Assembly: GCA_021234155.1 (NCBI GenBank)
Contig: JAJEKV010000033.1
Span: 14,021,422 to 14,085,421, forward strand
Reading direction: 5' to 3'
DNA: 64,000 nucleotides
Origin: Isoetes taiwanensis
Taxonomy: Eukaryota; Streptophyta; Lycopodiopsida; Isoetales; Isoetaceae
In this document: positions 1-11,214 of the stretch, piece after piece
Position numbering within the stretch: position 1 is the first letter of the stretch
How the letters are laid out: each line of letters starts with the position of its first letter
The notes under the pieces: generated by a model
Seen by the model: only the letters and a program-made list of their open reading frames with translations
What the model was told of the DNA's origin: nothing
Database searches by the model: none
Position numbers and translations under genes: made by a program

Positions 1-372
1 AATGCCAGCCATAATAGCCTCAGTAATATCAACCTCAAATCCACTGCACAGATTAACAAACGCATAGCTTCGTTTCACGGGACAAGGCAACCGCCTCCCT
101 TTGACCTTCGCAAGCTCAATGCTATCATTGCCGCGAATGGGGTCACACCACCACGCTGTCTCCTCAACTTCCCTGCCCAAGTTCAACTTCCTGCCCAAAT
201 CAACCAGCTTCGTTCTGCCATCAACTCGGAAGTATTACGAAAACTCCTGTTCCCATCTCCCCAACCCTCCCATACACTCACGCCCCCATCCACCACCATC
301 CTGTCCTCACAACAACAACTTTAGTTTTTCAATGCCTTGTCCATATCATTCCTCATGACATGCAAACCTCCA
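1..372 (+). pseudogene. Ty3 gag fragment (zinc-knuckle region)
   Basis: The first 372 bases align base by base, with substitutions and small deletions, to the gag zinc-knuckle region of LTR element A (about 20390-20600) and then jump to sequence matching about 20840-20870. The Gln/Pro/Tyr-rich linker and the DNA of the third CCHC knuckle can be followed, but a frameshift destroys the Cys-His spacing. It is therefore a deleted, non-functional copy of the same retrotransposon family. The window edge cuts its left side, so more of the element may lie outside. Confidence 0.75.
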
Positions 373-628
373 AGGAAGCTCTAAACCTCTTCTCAAATTC
401 CTTTTAGAACAGAAAAAAAGGGACCCTCAAATTATAAGGGCCAAGCAGTTGAGTTTTCAATTAGAAAAAACATAGTTTATCAAGTCCACTCGGCTCCATA
501 TTCCCTCGCCTCGATCCCCTACTTTTAAACCAAGGCCCCTTCTAACCTAAGATTCAATATTCCGGCGGATAAATCAGGAAAAGCAAGAAAAGGACAAAAT
601 TTGTGGTCCATTTTTTTTCGTCGGCAAA

Positions 629-824
629 TTCGAAGCTCGAAATTTGCACGAAATTTCGAGGTGACGTAGAAGAGTCCACTTTCATGGGCCGACGCCGGGC
701 CGTGGGATTCGGCCCACGCCACCTCGAAAATTGCAAAATTTTCGAGCTCGCCGGGACGTCCAAAGGGAGTGGACTCCCCGCCACGCCACCTCGGAATTTC
801 AAAGTTTAAATTTCGGGCTCGGCC
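629..824. repeat. Cluster of three related short palindromes
   Basis: Three copies of a 30-37 bp self-complementary unit (CACCTCGAAAATT / AAATTTTCGAGCTCG) sit at about 629-663, 720-750 and 789-824. The first is inverted relative to the other two. Between them GAGTCCACT and its complement recur, so the whole 196 bp is also an imperfect inverted repeat centred near 710. It resembles the core of a foldback or MITE-type element, but no terminal repeats or target duplication were found. Confidence 0.55.
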
Positions 825-1430
825 AAAATTACACCTTCAAAAACTCCACATAAATCTATGGCTTAACTCTATATTTTGAATTATCGCGTCGATCGGCCCG
901 GCACATAAGCAAACGCAGAGGATTTGGCTATGATGAAGCAGCTACGGTGACAATACAGGACTATTTTCCTTTCCATCTTCCCTCTGATACCTCTGCCTTT
1001 GCAGATTCTATGATTTTTCCCTGTCAAGTATTGCGAGATTTCATATCAATTATTTGCAAACATCAATTATTTGCAGGCCAAACAACATTCTTAATCTGTG
1101 GGTTGCAGTATGACAATAAAAGTGTTAAAGAAAAACCCATTATTTGTTATTCAAATCCTTGTTTCAGTTCATTAAACCAAGTGTTCAATTAGAAGTCTAT
1201 TGGAAAAGACTTTTGGGAAAAAAATCTTGCCTTCAGCGGAGCTAAGAACAACATCAAAACACCTGATTGAACAAAGTTTGCTGGCCTTGCTTAAAAAAGG
1301 TCAATTCTAATAAGGGATATAACTAGCGGTAATGCATGCTTGGGGATGGGGTGGGTTGGATAGATTATGGAATTCATTATCTGTTTGAACGTGAATAATG
1401 GGGGATAGAATGACATGTTGCAGTAAAGAC

Positions 1431-1572
1431 TGTGGGGATTTTCATATACAAGAAGTGGAGGAAAAATTGGAAGGGCAGATCCTTGGTGTGAAAGTCAAGA
1501 TTGTGGGGATTTTCATATAAAAGAAGTGGAGGAAAAATTGGAAGAGCAAATCCTTAAGGTGAAAGTCAAATA
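1431..1572. repeat. 71-bp tandem duplication
   Basis: A unit beginning TGTGGGGATTTTCATATA occurs at 1431-1501 and again at 1502-1572 with a few substitutions. No gene is involved. Confidence 0.85.
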
Positions 1573-3696
1573 TGACTTTAAAACGTATTCTTGGTAGTTG
1601 TAGATTCCATGTTCTTTTTGGAAGATGTGGAGAAATTCTATGATGATTGATATCAAGACGGAAATACAAACATTGAGACTCTAACGTTCTTGAACATCGA
1701 AATTTGGTTATGCAACTGTTTATTATAATTATATGCACCATAGTGTCGCATACAGCCACCAAGATGAATAGATGGTTAAGTTCAGATTGTTTAATGTTAT
1801 TCACTTCTTCAACTTCAGGTTTAAATTTTCTATTTGTAGTAAAGGGAAGTTGTGCTTTGAAGCTTGCCAGTTCAAACAATTATCATATCTTATGAGAGGA
1901 CTTGCATGCAATTAGTCAAAGTTTCTAAAGGGAATCTTGCAATGCATGAATGTCGAGCCAAGTCATAGCCGTAATGTTATCTATCACGGAAAGGAAAGTT
2001 TGCCTAGATAAGAGTTTGCACTAACGTAGAATGGAGCAAAGCGTAAAAAAAAATTGCATATGTATTTTTCTCCAAGCCTAATATCTCCAGATCTAAGGAG
2101 CCCCTCTCCAGTCTAAGCTTTGGCCTAACATATGGAATCAAAACTCAAAGATCCAAATCATTATCAACATAAAAAAAATTGAGGCAGTATTAAAACAGTA
2201 TTGAGGATGTTGAAGACTTGATATGAAGCTATAATACTTAAAAAGAATATATCTTTCAAACTCGAATGTAATGAAAATAAGACGGAAGACATAAAAAAAA
2301 GGGGACCTGAATAGGTGTTGTACTGCTGCGCAAATGACTAAGCAAAAAGTCATTGAAGTAAATGAATGCGACATAAATAAAAAGTCATGAAAGGAAAATT
2401 TGCATGTCATGTTGGAGTTAAGCTCTCTACATAACAATATATAAGTCTTTGGACCTCGAGAAAATCTCTTCAAATCAATGAATATCAACATGAACCCAAG
2501 TAGACTTTTAAGAGTCAACCTGTAGAAATACAAGTGAAGAAGCAAACAACCTTTGCCAAAAATGATGAAGCATCTCGTTATGGTTTTATATTTCAATTGC
2601 AATCCTCCTCCTCCTCCTATATAATAAAGAAATGGTGTCCGTGGAGTATGTATATGAGGAGTAAATGAGTAAGTCCGGCCCACATCGATGATCAAGGATC
2701 GCATCATGGCTAATCCCACCCTCCATCCTCTCCCTCCATTTCAATGGGGGTTTTGAAAACTTTGATGTTGTGTGGGGAGATCCAACCCCGGTCCTTGCCA
2801 TACTTACCATTAGGTCAAGCATTGATTTGTTGAAATAATTGGAAATTCATGTCCGGAGTATGTAAGTGAGTGAGTCCGCCCATCGACGGTCAAGGATGTG
2901 CCATCTGCCACAATCTCAGCCCTCTCAGCCCTCCATCCTTTTGAAACTTTGCGAAAGGTCAAAATAGAATGTTCTGGAATGTCCCAAATGCTCATGGGTA
3001 GGCACCTCAGTCTAAATATAGAATATTTTGAAACTTTGCAAGTAAGGTCCAAGGAATAGAATTTTTTCAAAATATGCAATGCTATAGAAATGGTAGTAGA
3101 TGGAAAGTAGGTATGACGCCTCAATAGGTGATTCTTTAGAATTGGTAGTATTGGATGTTGAGCCACATGGATGATGCTTTTGTCATGTGTTGATGCTTTG
3201 GAATTGGCAGTAAGTGTGCAAGCAAAAGCCAAAATAAAATGTTCTAAATGTTCTAGATGCTCATGGGTAGGCACCTCAATCTAAAGATAGAAAGTTAAGG
3301 AATTGATTTCCTACAGTGGAGGGAGCCAACAAGTATAGCGGTCGATAATGAAGTTGATCAGCTGCTTTGCAAGGTCTGTGGTTGGAACATGGCTCCACCG
3401 ATAACAACTTCATCCAAAGTGCACGTATTTCTTCTGCTGCATGCTTGCAGGGATTCCGGATCAGCCCAGTGAGAATGTTCTTGAAAAGTTAGCATTTGCA
3501 AAGAAACTACTTGAGAAGTAGATAAGGAGCAAAAAAGCTAATTGACAAGGAACATGCAGACAAGGAGCGGGCAAGGAGCATTCAAACAAGGAGCAGATAT
3601 GGAGAAGACAAGAAGCATATCCTAGAAGAGGAAGAGGGGGAAAGAGACAAAGACAATGAAAGCATGGGTGCTATTTAAAAAGAAATTATGTATATA

Positions 3697-5300
3697 CTAT
3701 GTACATACACTACATATGTGTTGTGTGTAAGCTATATATTTTTGGACCATGAAATGTCGACTGTAGAGTTTTATTAGTAAATTGTAGGTGGATGTATCGG
3801 GTTGACAACCAACAGCTTGCATGCCTTGGAAAACAAGAGGAGCACTCTTATAACTCCCTAGCCTGCTATACATACTAATCATAGAATTATATATGAATAC
3901 ATCTGGCTCAAATCCTGCTGGCTTCATTTCTTTTATTATGTCCTCAGCATCCTGACAGCTTCCTTCTTTATAAAACAACAAGATAAGCTCCTTAAAGATT
4001 GGCATATTAGGCAGAAAGCCTGTGCTCTTTAACTCGAGATAAACCGTTTTTGCTACCTGCACGTTCCCATCCTATGGGAAAGCATTTATCATAATTAAAA
4101 AACTCTTCAAATTAGGACTCATACCTAATTCACGAATTTTTTGATATAGAAGATCAAGTTCAGAAGCTTTTTCAGCATTCCGGACGCCTCTAAAACGTAA
4201 TTGGCGGATGCGGTGTTAAAGAAATCTTGCTCTCGACCATTCTCAATAATGTGTCCATTGCCAATGCATCTTTGGAACTTTCTGCATAAGCTGATAAGAG
4301 GGCATTATAGGCTCTGCAAGCAACAGTCAATCTAGGTTGTTGAAGCTCTGTAAAGACCTTTTCAACATCTTGCCAAAGCTGTTGCTTACCATAAGTTTCA
4401 ATGATCAGTATATAAAGGCTTGATTCTTTCAGAGGTCCAAGGTTCCAAATGCACTGATGAAGGAGATTGTATGTAATATCAGGCTTCTCGGTCTTCTAAT
4501 AGGCCGTCACTGCACTTTTATAAGTATCAGAATCAATGAGCATTCCATAATCCCGCACCTTGGAAAAATATTTATGGCATCATTAAACATGCCAGCCTGT
4601 TCATAAGAAATGAGTAATGCATTATACGCAGGAAAGCGCACTGTTCCCCCTGAGTTTCCAACTCCTCCAACTCAAGTTTAGCTTCTTCATGTTTCTCTGT
4701 CTTGGCAAACATAATTGCCAAGCATTCATGGATAAGGACCACTGACTTAGGATCGCAATTTAAAAGTGACTGGGCTATTCTCTCAGCATCACCATATTGT
4801 TCTGCCCTAGCAAGCTGATACAAAATACCGTAAACTACTGACCCATCCATTGGTTGTCCCTGAGAAGCAACAAGTCTCAAAGCTTCCGTAGCTTCCCCGT
4901 AATAGCCACCCTTTAGAAGCAAGGCAAACAATGCATTCAAGTCTATACCATACTGCAACATATCTCTACTTAACTCTTCAACTTCCCCCTTGCATTTCTG
5001 AAAGCATATTCTAAGGATGAGACTGTATAGATATAGATCTGGTCTAAACCCAGTTCTCCTCATGCTTTGGAATGTTGACAAGGCTTGTTCTGGCTTTCCA
5101 GCCTTGTAAAACAGATCAACCATTATAGAGTAAGCTAGAAAGTCTGGGTGAATTCCACTATGTATCATGCATTCAAATGTCTTTTCTGCTTGTGTATTTG
5201 CCGTGTTTACGGAAAACCAATGTGAAGTATAAGGTACAATGTCCAAATACTGCAATGGCTCCCTTCTATAGAACATGGGTGCATTAGCACCATGTTCCAC
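3697..5300 (-). pseudogene. PPR protein gene, degenerate
   Basis: Read on the minus strand, the interval encodes several 35-residue PPR motifs, for example FxPDVFIYNSMISMYSRLG and FRPDLYLYSLILR. PPR proteins are organellar RNA-binding proteins. The gene runs from about 5300 (amino side) to 3697. The open frame 4572-5300 holds about five repeats. Between 4563 and 4062 repeat sequence continues (ITYNLLHQCIW, YNALLSAYAESS), but a TAG at about 4499 and later frame changes break it. The last open block, 3697-4062, holds three more repeats. No organelle targeting sequence is visible. The tract 5301-5960 may contain remains of the 5' part, but no PPR repeat was recognised there. At least two lesions make this a pseudogene unless sequencing errors are responsible. 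Confidence 0.8.
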
Positions 5301-5960
5301 CCTAAACGTAGCTTGTTGTTGACAAGCATAGACATCGCAGAATGATCCCTAACAGGGTGATGTCTGTAATTACAATGGTTTCCTCGCCAGTTACCATGCA
5401 TGTTACGTAATGTTATAGGATAAATTCTTTGCCAAAATTGGAAGAACTGGGATTATGAACTGGGCTTATATCAGAAATAAATGATTTGCCATGCAGTCTC
5501 AAGAAGTTGCAAAAACAAAAAACCTGGCATAGTACAACCAATACAATATGAAAATGAACAGATGAGGCTTACGGCATGCAATGGCATTGTAAAATGCATT
5601 TGCCTTTTCTGTCTGCTTATATTCGCTAAACTATTCACTCCTTGGCATGCCCCTGTTTTCATCTGAATAAAAGTTCGGGTCCCTAGTGGGGGGCATTGCT
5701 TTAGACTGTCAGCAGAAGTATCCATGGAAACATTCAAACTAATTGTTGTTGACACCTTGTCTTGCTCATATGGTTGACAACTGCCAAGATCCACACAAGC
5801 CTGCCTTTGATCATCACAATGGCTCTCTCGAGAAGCCAAAAATCTACGTCTGCAAGTGCATCCACAACCCTATGATTCGAAGGCCCCATTCGCACTACCT
5901 CTGCAGTATCACTTCCATAACCTCGGGACCATAACCTCGAGAACTATGGCCGGTTAGTCG
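5301..5960 (-). other. Region upstream of the PPR pseudogene
   Basis: This may be the 5' leader, an intron or an amino-terminal part of the PPR gene. An open frame of 122 codons (5471-5839, minus) has no recognisable motif. Nothing else was supported. Confidence 0.3.
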
Positions 5961-6026
5961 ATTCGAACAGCATCGACAGGAAATAGGGGTGATTGCCAAT
6001 TTACTGGCAACAGCCAGTTTGGAGCA

Positions 6027-6080
6027 GTTTTCGGCATATGCTGGGCATATTCTAGCATATACTCAGAATATGCCGAAAAC
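6027..6080. repeat. 13-bp inverted repeat
   Basis: GTTTTCGGCATAT at 6027-6039 is perfectly complementary to ATATGCCGAAAAC at 6068-6080, with a 28-nt loop rich in GCATAT words. Function unknown. Confidence 0.8.
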
Positions 6081-6202
6081 CCACATGAGCAAGGATTTCC
6101 CTAGGGGCAACCCAAAAAAATAAAAAAATTGATGGCCAGAACTTGTGACACCTGGCGGCTTAGTTTGACAACCTGCCATCTGTCAAGTTTTCCGTATAAG
6201 GG

Positions 6203-6280
6203 AATGTCACTTTAAGTGGCATTCTGGAGGTGTCAACAAGGCTCCGCGGACACCTCCAGAATGTCACTTAAAGTGACATT
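6203..6280. repeat. 32-bp hairpin in left outer arm
   Basis: Arms 6203-6234 and 6249-6280 are complementary over 32 bp with one mismatch around a 14-nt loop. Each arm contains its own small palindrome (AATGTCACTT/AAGTGACATT). It lies in the left arm of the longer inverted repeat that flanks the Harbinger element; the right arm carries a different hairpin at 14470-14514. Confidence 0.9.
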
Positions 6281-6382
6281 ATCTTTACGTGGAGACCACT
6301 TAGTCGTCCATTCTATGACACGTGTCAAACATTCACGGCTAAAGCCAAGAATGCTAGTGGAAAAAAAAAAAACAGAATGTAA

Positions 6383-6398
6383 GGGTGAAATCACACTA
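6383..6398 (+). repeat. Left terminal inverted repeat
   Basis: GGGTGAAATCACACTA, preceded by TAA. It matches the complement of 14290-14305 at every base. Confidence 0.85.
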
Positions 6399-6520
6399 TA
6401 GGACCTACCTTTTGTTGACGTGGCAGTGAGGGAAACGGGAAGGCTAGCAAATTGGTTCGACCGTATCACACTATCGAAGATGGAGATGCCACGACGGAGT
6501 CCACGGTGGATGAGAATCGG

Positions 6521-8185
6521 ATGAGTCGTGGCGAGAACGAACAGTCAAAGACTTCCATGGATCCATCTCCCTCTTCTTCAAATTCAATGGAAGCGCCTCC
6601 ACCATCCTCTTCATTGCATCCTGCTTCACTGGATAATGAATCTGTTTCAAGGTGAGTTTCTATTGTTTTTGCATCTAAGCTTCGTAGACATTTTAGACTA
6701 CATTTTGTTTTTGTTTTCTCGTGTGCTCTTCTTAACATGCTTGGTTCCAGTTTGAATGATGAAATGCAGGCTGTAGTAGAATTCGAATTGCCAAGTGTAG
6801 AGGCTTCTAATTTCATTTTGCTGCTTCTTCTTCTTCAAATAATGCAAATTACACACACTACAATATTTCTGCTACATGTCAGAATTATTGAATGGATGAG
6901 ATCAGTGTTAGCATTATTGTCAGCCTTTCATTCATCAATATTTCGTGACAACACACCTTGACGACTGTGGAAATCTGAACGAGGCCTAGGTTTGGATTTG
7001 GTTCTATTACACACCTACAATGACCTTGAATTTAGAAAAAGATTGCGCATTTCCAGAGGCACCTTCCAGTATTTGTGTTATGAGTTAGGGCCTTTGATGC
7101 AGAGGAAGGACACGAAGTTTAGGCTGGCTATTCCAGTTGAGAACAAAATAATGATGGCATTAACAAGATTAGCTACAGGTAACACCATAATAGGTATTGC
7201 AGACTCGTTTCAGGTTGGATATGCCACAGTGCAAAATGCAGTAATAGAATTTGCTGAATGTGTCTGCACATGCTTGAAGGAATTGTATATCAAGTGGCCA
7301 TCACCTGCACGCCTTAAAAGATTATCAGAAGGATTTGAAAGCATTCGCGGAGTCCCATTCGTTGTTGGCGCCATAGATGGAAGTCACATTCCTATCATTG
7401 GTCCAAAGGTTTCCCCTCAAGAATACTACAACAGAAAGGGGTTTCACTCCATTTTGTTACAGCTAATAGTGAGCAGGGAAGGGCTTATTTGGGATTTTGA
7501 TATTGGGTGCCCAGGAAGCATTCATGATTGGACACTCTTCCAAAGATCAGAAGGTGGTCAGCGTATCATGGGTGGTTTCATTGCTCCATACTGTTTGGTG
7601 GGTGATGCTGCATACCCGCCTCGGAATTATATGTTGTGTCCCTTTAAAGGAAGCAAGGATGGTCTTTCCAGAGAGCAGTATTATTGGAACTATGTCCAGT
7701 CCAGCACAAGAATGCCTGTGGAGCAAGCGTTTGGAAGGTTGAAGGCAAGATTCTGGATTCTTCTAAAACTAAATGATATGGACTTGGAGAATGTAGTTTC
7801 TGTTGTGGCAGCTTGCTTAGTGTTACATAATTTGTGCATCATCCACAATGATGGGTTTGATGACAATTGGGTTCTTGAAGCAAAGGAAGAGCTTCAACAG
7901 TCCATGATCCATGAAAGTGAGGTTCAAGCTTGCAAGAGGCTTCATACTGGTGGCGGACGTAGAGGTGTCAATGCTACTGCCTTGGAAACAATCAATTACT
8001 GCAGCTATGGCATTCGTGACTTGCATGGGACTGCATTGACAGGAGACGAGGCATTGGCTAGAAGCACAGAAAGTGATGGGTTTTTAGAGTCAACAAGTAC
8101 AAATGAGGCAGCCAGAAGAAATGCTATTGCTAGAGCCATGTATGAGAGCAAAACTTCAGAGCTAATGAACTTGAGAAGCCAGTGA
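6521..8185 (+). pseudogene. PIF/Harbinger DDE transposase
   Basis: DDE_Tnp_4 (HARBI1-like) transposase that cuts and joins the element ends. A two-exon model fits: exon 1 at 6521-6651 from ATG, donor GTGAGT at 6652, acceptor TTCCAG ending at 6750, and exon 2 at 6751-8185, spliced in frame at a Ser codon. Exon 1 encodes a Ser/Pro-rich acidic leader. Exon 2 holds a helical DNA-binding part (RKRLRISRGTFQYL) and the catalytic domain, with the first Asp in VGAIDGSHIPI, the second in VGDAAYPPRNY and the Glu in MPVEQAFGRLKARF. The only lesion is TGA at 6959-6961, just before LWKSERGLG; a second intron there could remove it. The 397 codons after it are open, so the catalytic core looks intact. The Myb-like partner gene lies downstream on the other strand. 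Confidence 0.85.
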
Positions 8186-8409
8186 ATTATTCTACAATAT
8201 TAGCTTTGACTTTAAAAACTTGTAACTGATTTATATGATGTTATTGCTATGTTTAATACAACAAACCTATATGCTGTGTTCTTATTTTTAAATATATTAT
8301 TTTCTTTCTGCTATAAAAGTATTGAATCTAGTACATTTAACATGTTTTGCCTCATGTGGTTCTTTTCTCATCCATGTGCTGTAAAGCTTGCTTAGAGCTG
8401 TTGCAATGG

Positions 8410-8731
8410 GCTTAGCTATTCTAAAAGATTGCCATCTGGCAAATCAACATATTACCATTCTAATCTTGGGACAAGTCGTAGGCTTTCTAGAAATGTGCAC
8501 GAAGGAATGCAGATGTATTTTGAGGCATTGAAGGCTGATAACACTTATGCTGTACGTTTTTTACATTTCTAGCATTTTTCTTTTCTTTTCTTATGCTGTG
8601 GATGTGTGCTTTGCACTTGCACTACAAAAACTATTCATGATACAAGTTTTGGTGGAACAATGACATCTGTTAGGACATGATTTTGCTTGCAGCCTGCTTA
8701 CTACAACCTTGGAGTTGTTTACTCAGAGTTG
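8410..8731 (+). pseudogene. Captured SPINDLY-like TPR exons
   Basis: Two exon-like blocks resemble the TPR region of plant SPINDLY, a nucleocytoplasmic O-fucosyltransferase of the O-GlcNAc-transferase family. Block 1 (about 8410-8551) contains LAI, LGTS and NVHEGMQMYFEALKADNTYA. It ends at a GTACGT donor (8552). Block 2 (8693-8731) begins after TTGCTTGCAG and reads PAYYNLGVVYSEL. In SPINDLY proteins the same words follow one another directly across this junction, so an intron has been kept. Block 1 is damaged between LAI and LGTS. No further exons were recognised, so this is a gene fragment trapped inside the transposon. Confidence 0.65.
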
Positions 8732-9802
8732 TTTACCTTGGTGCTTTCTAGGTGTAGCTAATTGGTTCTGTTTGATGGGACATCTTTAACATTGATGTTG
8801 GCTTGGTGCCCACGTTAGTTCCATTTGCAGCTTGGACTTGAATTACGCATCTTCTTTGTGTATGCATAGACAAAGTCAAGTATACATTAGATGATTAGAT
8901 GGATGTGGCTTAGGAGCATAAGACATTTGGTTGAGAAACATTCTGCAAAAACCATAGCTGCATATGTATCAGATAGAAGGTCCTCAAGTAAATCAGATAG
9001 AAGGTCCTCAAGTAAATGAGAATTCACGAAATGATAATTCACGATGGACTCTTTATAGGCAATAAAGCAGTAATGTCCAAGCGTCAGATGATGTTCAACA
9101 ATTATTTGAATGCTAATAATTACCATGATGATGCTTTTCCTTTCCATGCTCTTTGAGATGATGGTAATCTTGCAGAGTTCAGGCCTGCATACATAATGGA
9201 CTGAACTAGGATTTACAAGTTGGTAGTAGACAGGAAAGAAATCCCAGCCTATTTTTATGTATCTTGTCCAGCTTACAATGGAGTTAGTCCATGTTATTGT
9301 AGCTCATGTATCGGTACATTACACAGTTTTATTTAAAGCTGCATAACGCTGCTCTTTTGATTAAGTCTTTTAGCGAAAAGGAGATTTTACTTGACATGGT
9401 GGCCTGAGTAAATTACTCAACAGAATACTCTGTTCCAGATTTAAAAACTTTGGCAGGAGCTCTTTCATGAACAGGAGCGTAGTTGTAGAATAAGAGGCTA
9501 TACAATAGCACATAAGAAATAGCAAGTGCTTAAAGCTTAAAGCATGTGCACCATCTTATCCAAATTTATTTCAAAAGATGGAAAACATATCACAAACCAT
9601 GATGAGTAGATAACAAGCCAACTTAAAACCGCTGCTAATGCAACAAAATACAGCCAATCAACCTGCAAGTTTACCAATTTTAAGAAGAAGCATAAATTTA
9701 GCAGTTATTTGAACATAAATTGAACTTAAACCAGTTATAAGATGAAACATAAATGTTTGAAAGAATTGAGTCATAAAATTAGATTGTTATCTTCAATGCC
9801 GT
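8732..9802. other. Non-coding interior of the Harbinger element
   Basis: AT-rich, no coding motif recognised. Contains an exact 24-bp tandem duplication at 8968-9015 (ATCAGATAGAAGGTCCTCAA...). It may include intron sequence of the captured SPINDLY-like gene. Confidence 0.5.
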
Positions 9803-10867
9803 TCACTTCTTAGGAAGAAGAGCTGCAAGAATGTCCTTCATGATTACAATCTTCTCGGCCTCCTGTTCTTGATGCTTCTGCATCGCTTTAGTCAGTTCCC
9901 TTGAAATCTCCAGTACTTCTCCCATCATGTCCAAGGCAAGCATCTTGTTTTTCTTCTTTATGTTGGCGGACGATGTGACTTCCTTCTTCACTTCCTTCCT
10001 CACATGGACCTGTTCATCACCATCAACTTGTGCTGCTTCATCTACCTGGGTGCTTGCTTCTTCGTCTACATCAATGGCTCCTGCATGAACATGCTTTTGG
10101 ACATTTGCTTTCTTAGAAAAGTAACTGTCCATGAGTTCAAAGTATGGGCAACTCTCTCTACGGTCATTTCCCGAGATAGAATTCCATGTAACATCTTCCT
10201 GATACAACTTAAACAATGCTTTGAATTACTTACTGCATGCCTTACCATCTCGTTTGAAGTCCGGACAAGTGGCCACAACTCTTGTGCACACCTTGCCCCA
10301 TAGATCAGTGCCTTGATGCGGTTGCTTCATAAAAGCATGGTTCAGCTCTCCTCTAGCATGAATCAAGGCTATCACATGGTTTTCTTTCCAATACCTGCTC
10401 TTGTCACTGTCCTCATCTTCACTGTCTTCTACGCTCATGGTAACAGGTTTCTTCGCAGCAATCTTTTTCCCCTTATTGGTGTCAATTTGCCTTTTCTTCC
10501 TCTGAGTTGGGGCTGGTTTTTTAACAGGCAGCTTGGTTACAAAAGGTTTGGAAGACAACTGTGAAGCTGAATCTTGAGCTAAATCTTGTGCAAGAATAGT
10601 GGGTGCATTGTCATAAGAGGATGGGATATGAGGATTCTGAGGCAAAACTTGGGAGTACATATGTGGAAGTGGCGGGATTAGTGTGCGCGTGGCAACGAAT
10701 GGAGCTTGGCTAGTTGGAAAGTGGCGAAGAGAATTGGTTGTTGTAGGATGAACCTGCTGGTAAAAATGAGCAGGCATGAACGGAATTGTTGTCTGGCTTA
10801 GATGAGAAGTATTGTCCCTTTCTTGTGTTCCTGGGGTGCTGCTTGCAACAAATTGGTCCATCTGCAT
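9803..10867 (-). pseudogene. Harbinger Myb/trihelix-like protein (ORF1)
   Basis: The second protein of plant PIF/Harbinger elements, which binds DNA and helps import and recruit the transposase. From ATG at 10867 it has a Pro/Gln/Thr-rich amino half (about 110 residues), a basic Lys/Arg-rich stretch (KKRQIDTNKGKKIAAKK), an acidic patch (EDSEDEDSDKS) and a Myb/SANT-like trihelix domain. That domain starts YWKENHVIALIHARGE and continues past LWGKVCTRV to the YFELMDSYF helix. The end is a charged helix (LTKAMQKHQEQEAEK). The frame holds one in-frame TAA at 10226-10228 within the domain (just after GKACSK); otherwise it is 354 codons. One point mutation explains the stop. It converges with the transposase gene. 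Confidence 0.75.
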
Positions 10868-11040
10868 GAACAGAAGCTTGAGAAAAGAATATGCTTATAA
10901 AATTCAGACATTGAAGACTGCTAGAGAAAACACATTATGCCTCTCACTCTCAAATCACGTTGGCAAATTCAGCATGAGCAAACGAAACAGTATGGCAAAA
11001 GAACAGATTTTGAAAACGTACCTGTGTCAAATATGAGAGG

Positions 11041-11127
11041 GATAACGGCCTAACCCGAGTGTGTTATGCTAAAAAAAATTGAGGGCCATTTTGTGCATGG
11101 CCAAAATGTCGAGGGCAGGCCGTTATC
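11041..11127. repeat. 11-bp inverted repeat with inner stem
   Basis: GATAACGGCCT at 11041-11051 pairs with AGGCCGTTATC at 11117-11127. Between them, CCATTTTG and CCAAAATG form an inner stem. It lies just before the recombinase gene and could be a terminus of a nested unit, but no partner was found 3' of that gene. Confidence 0.6.
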
Positions 11128-11214
11128 TGCCTTAACAAACTGATCCGAGCATTTACCTTTGGATCTGGGAAAGATGTAGGCGCCTCAGATCTGGCAAAGG
11201 ATGTAGGCGCCAGG

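Larger units (their letters stand above)
373..3696. other. Gene-free interval with local duplications
   Basis: No credible coding region seen; the open frames are short, overlap in both directions and lack recognisable motifs. Local duplications are the main content: a 71-bp tandem repeat (1431-1572), a diverged pair around 2638-2700 and 2851-2905 (GGAGTATGTA...GTCAAGGAT), and a pair around 2991-3015 and 3251-3275 (CTCATGGGTAGGCACCTCA). A palindromic cluster lies at 629-824. Confidence 0.6.
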
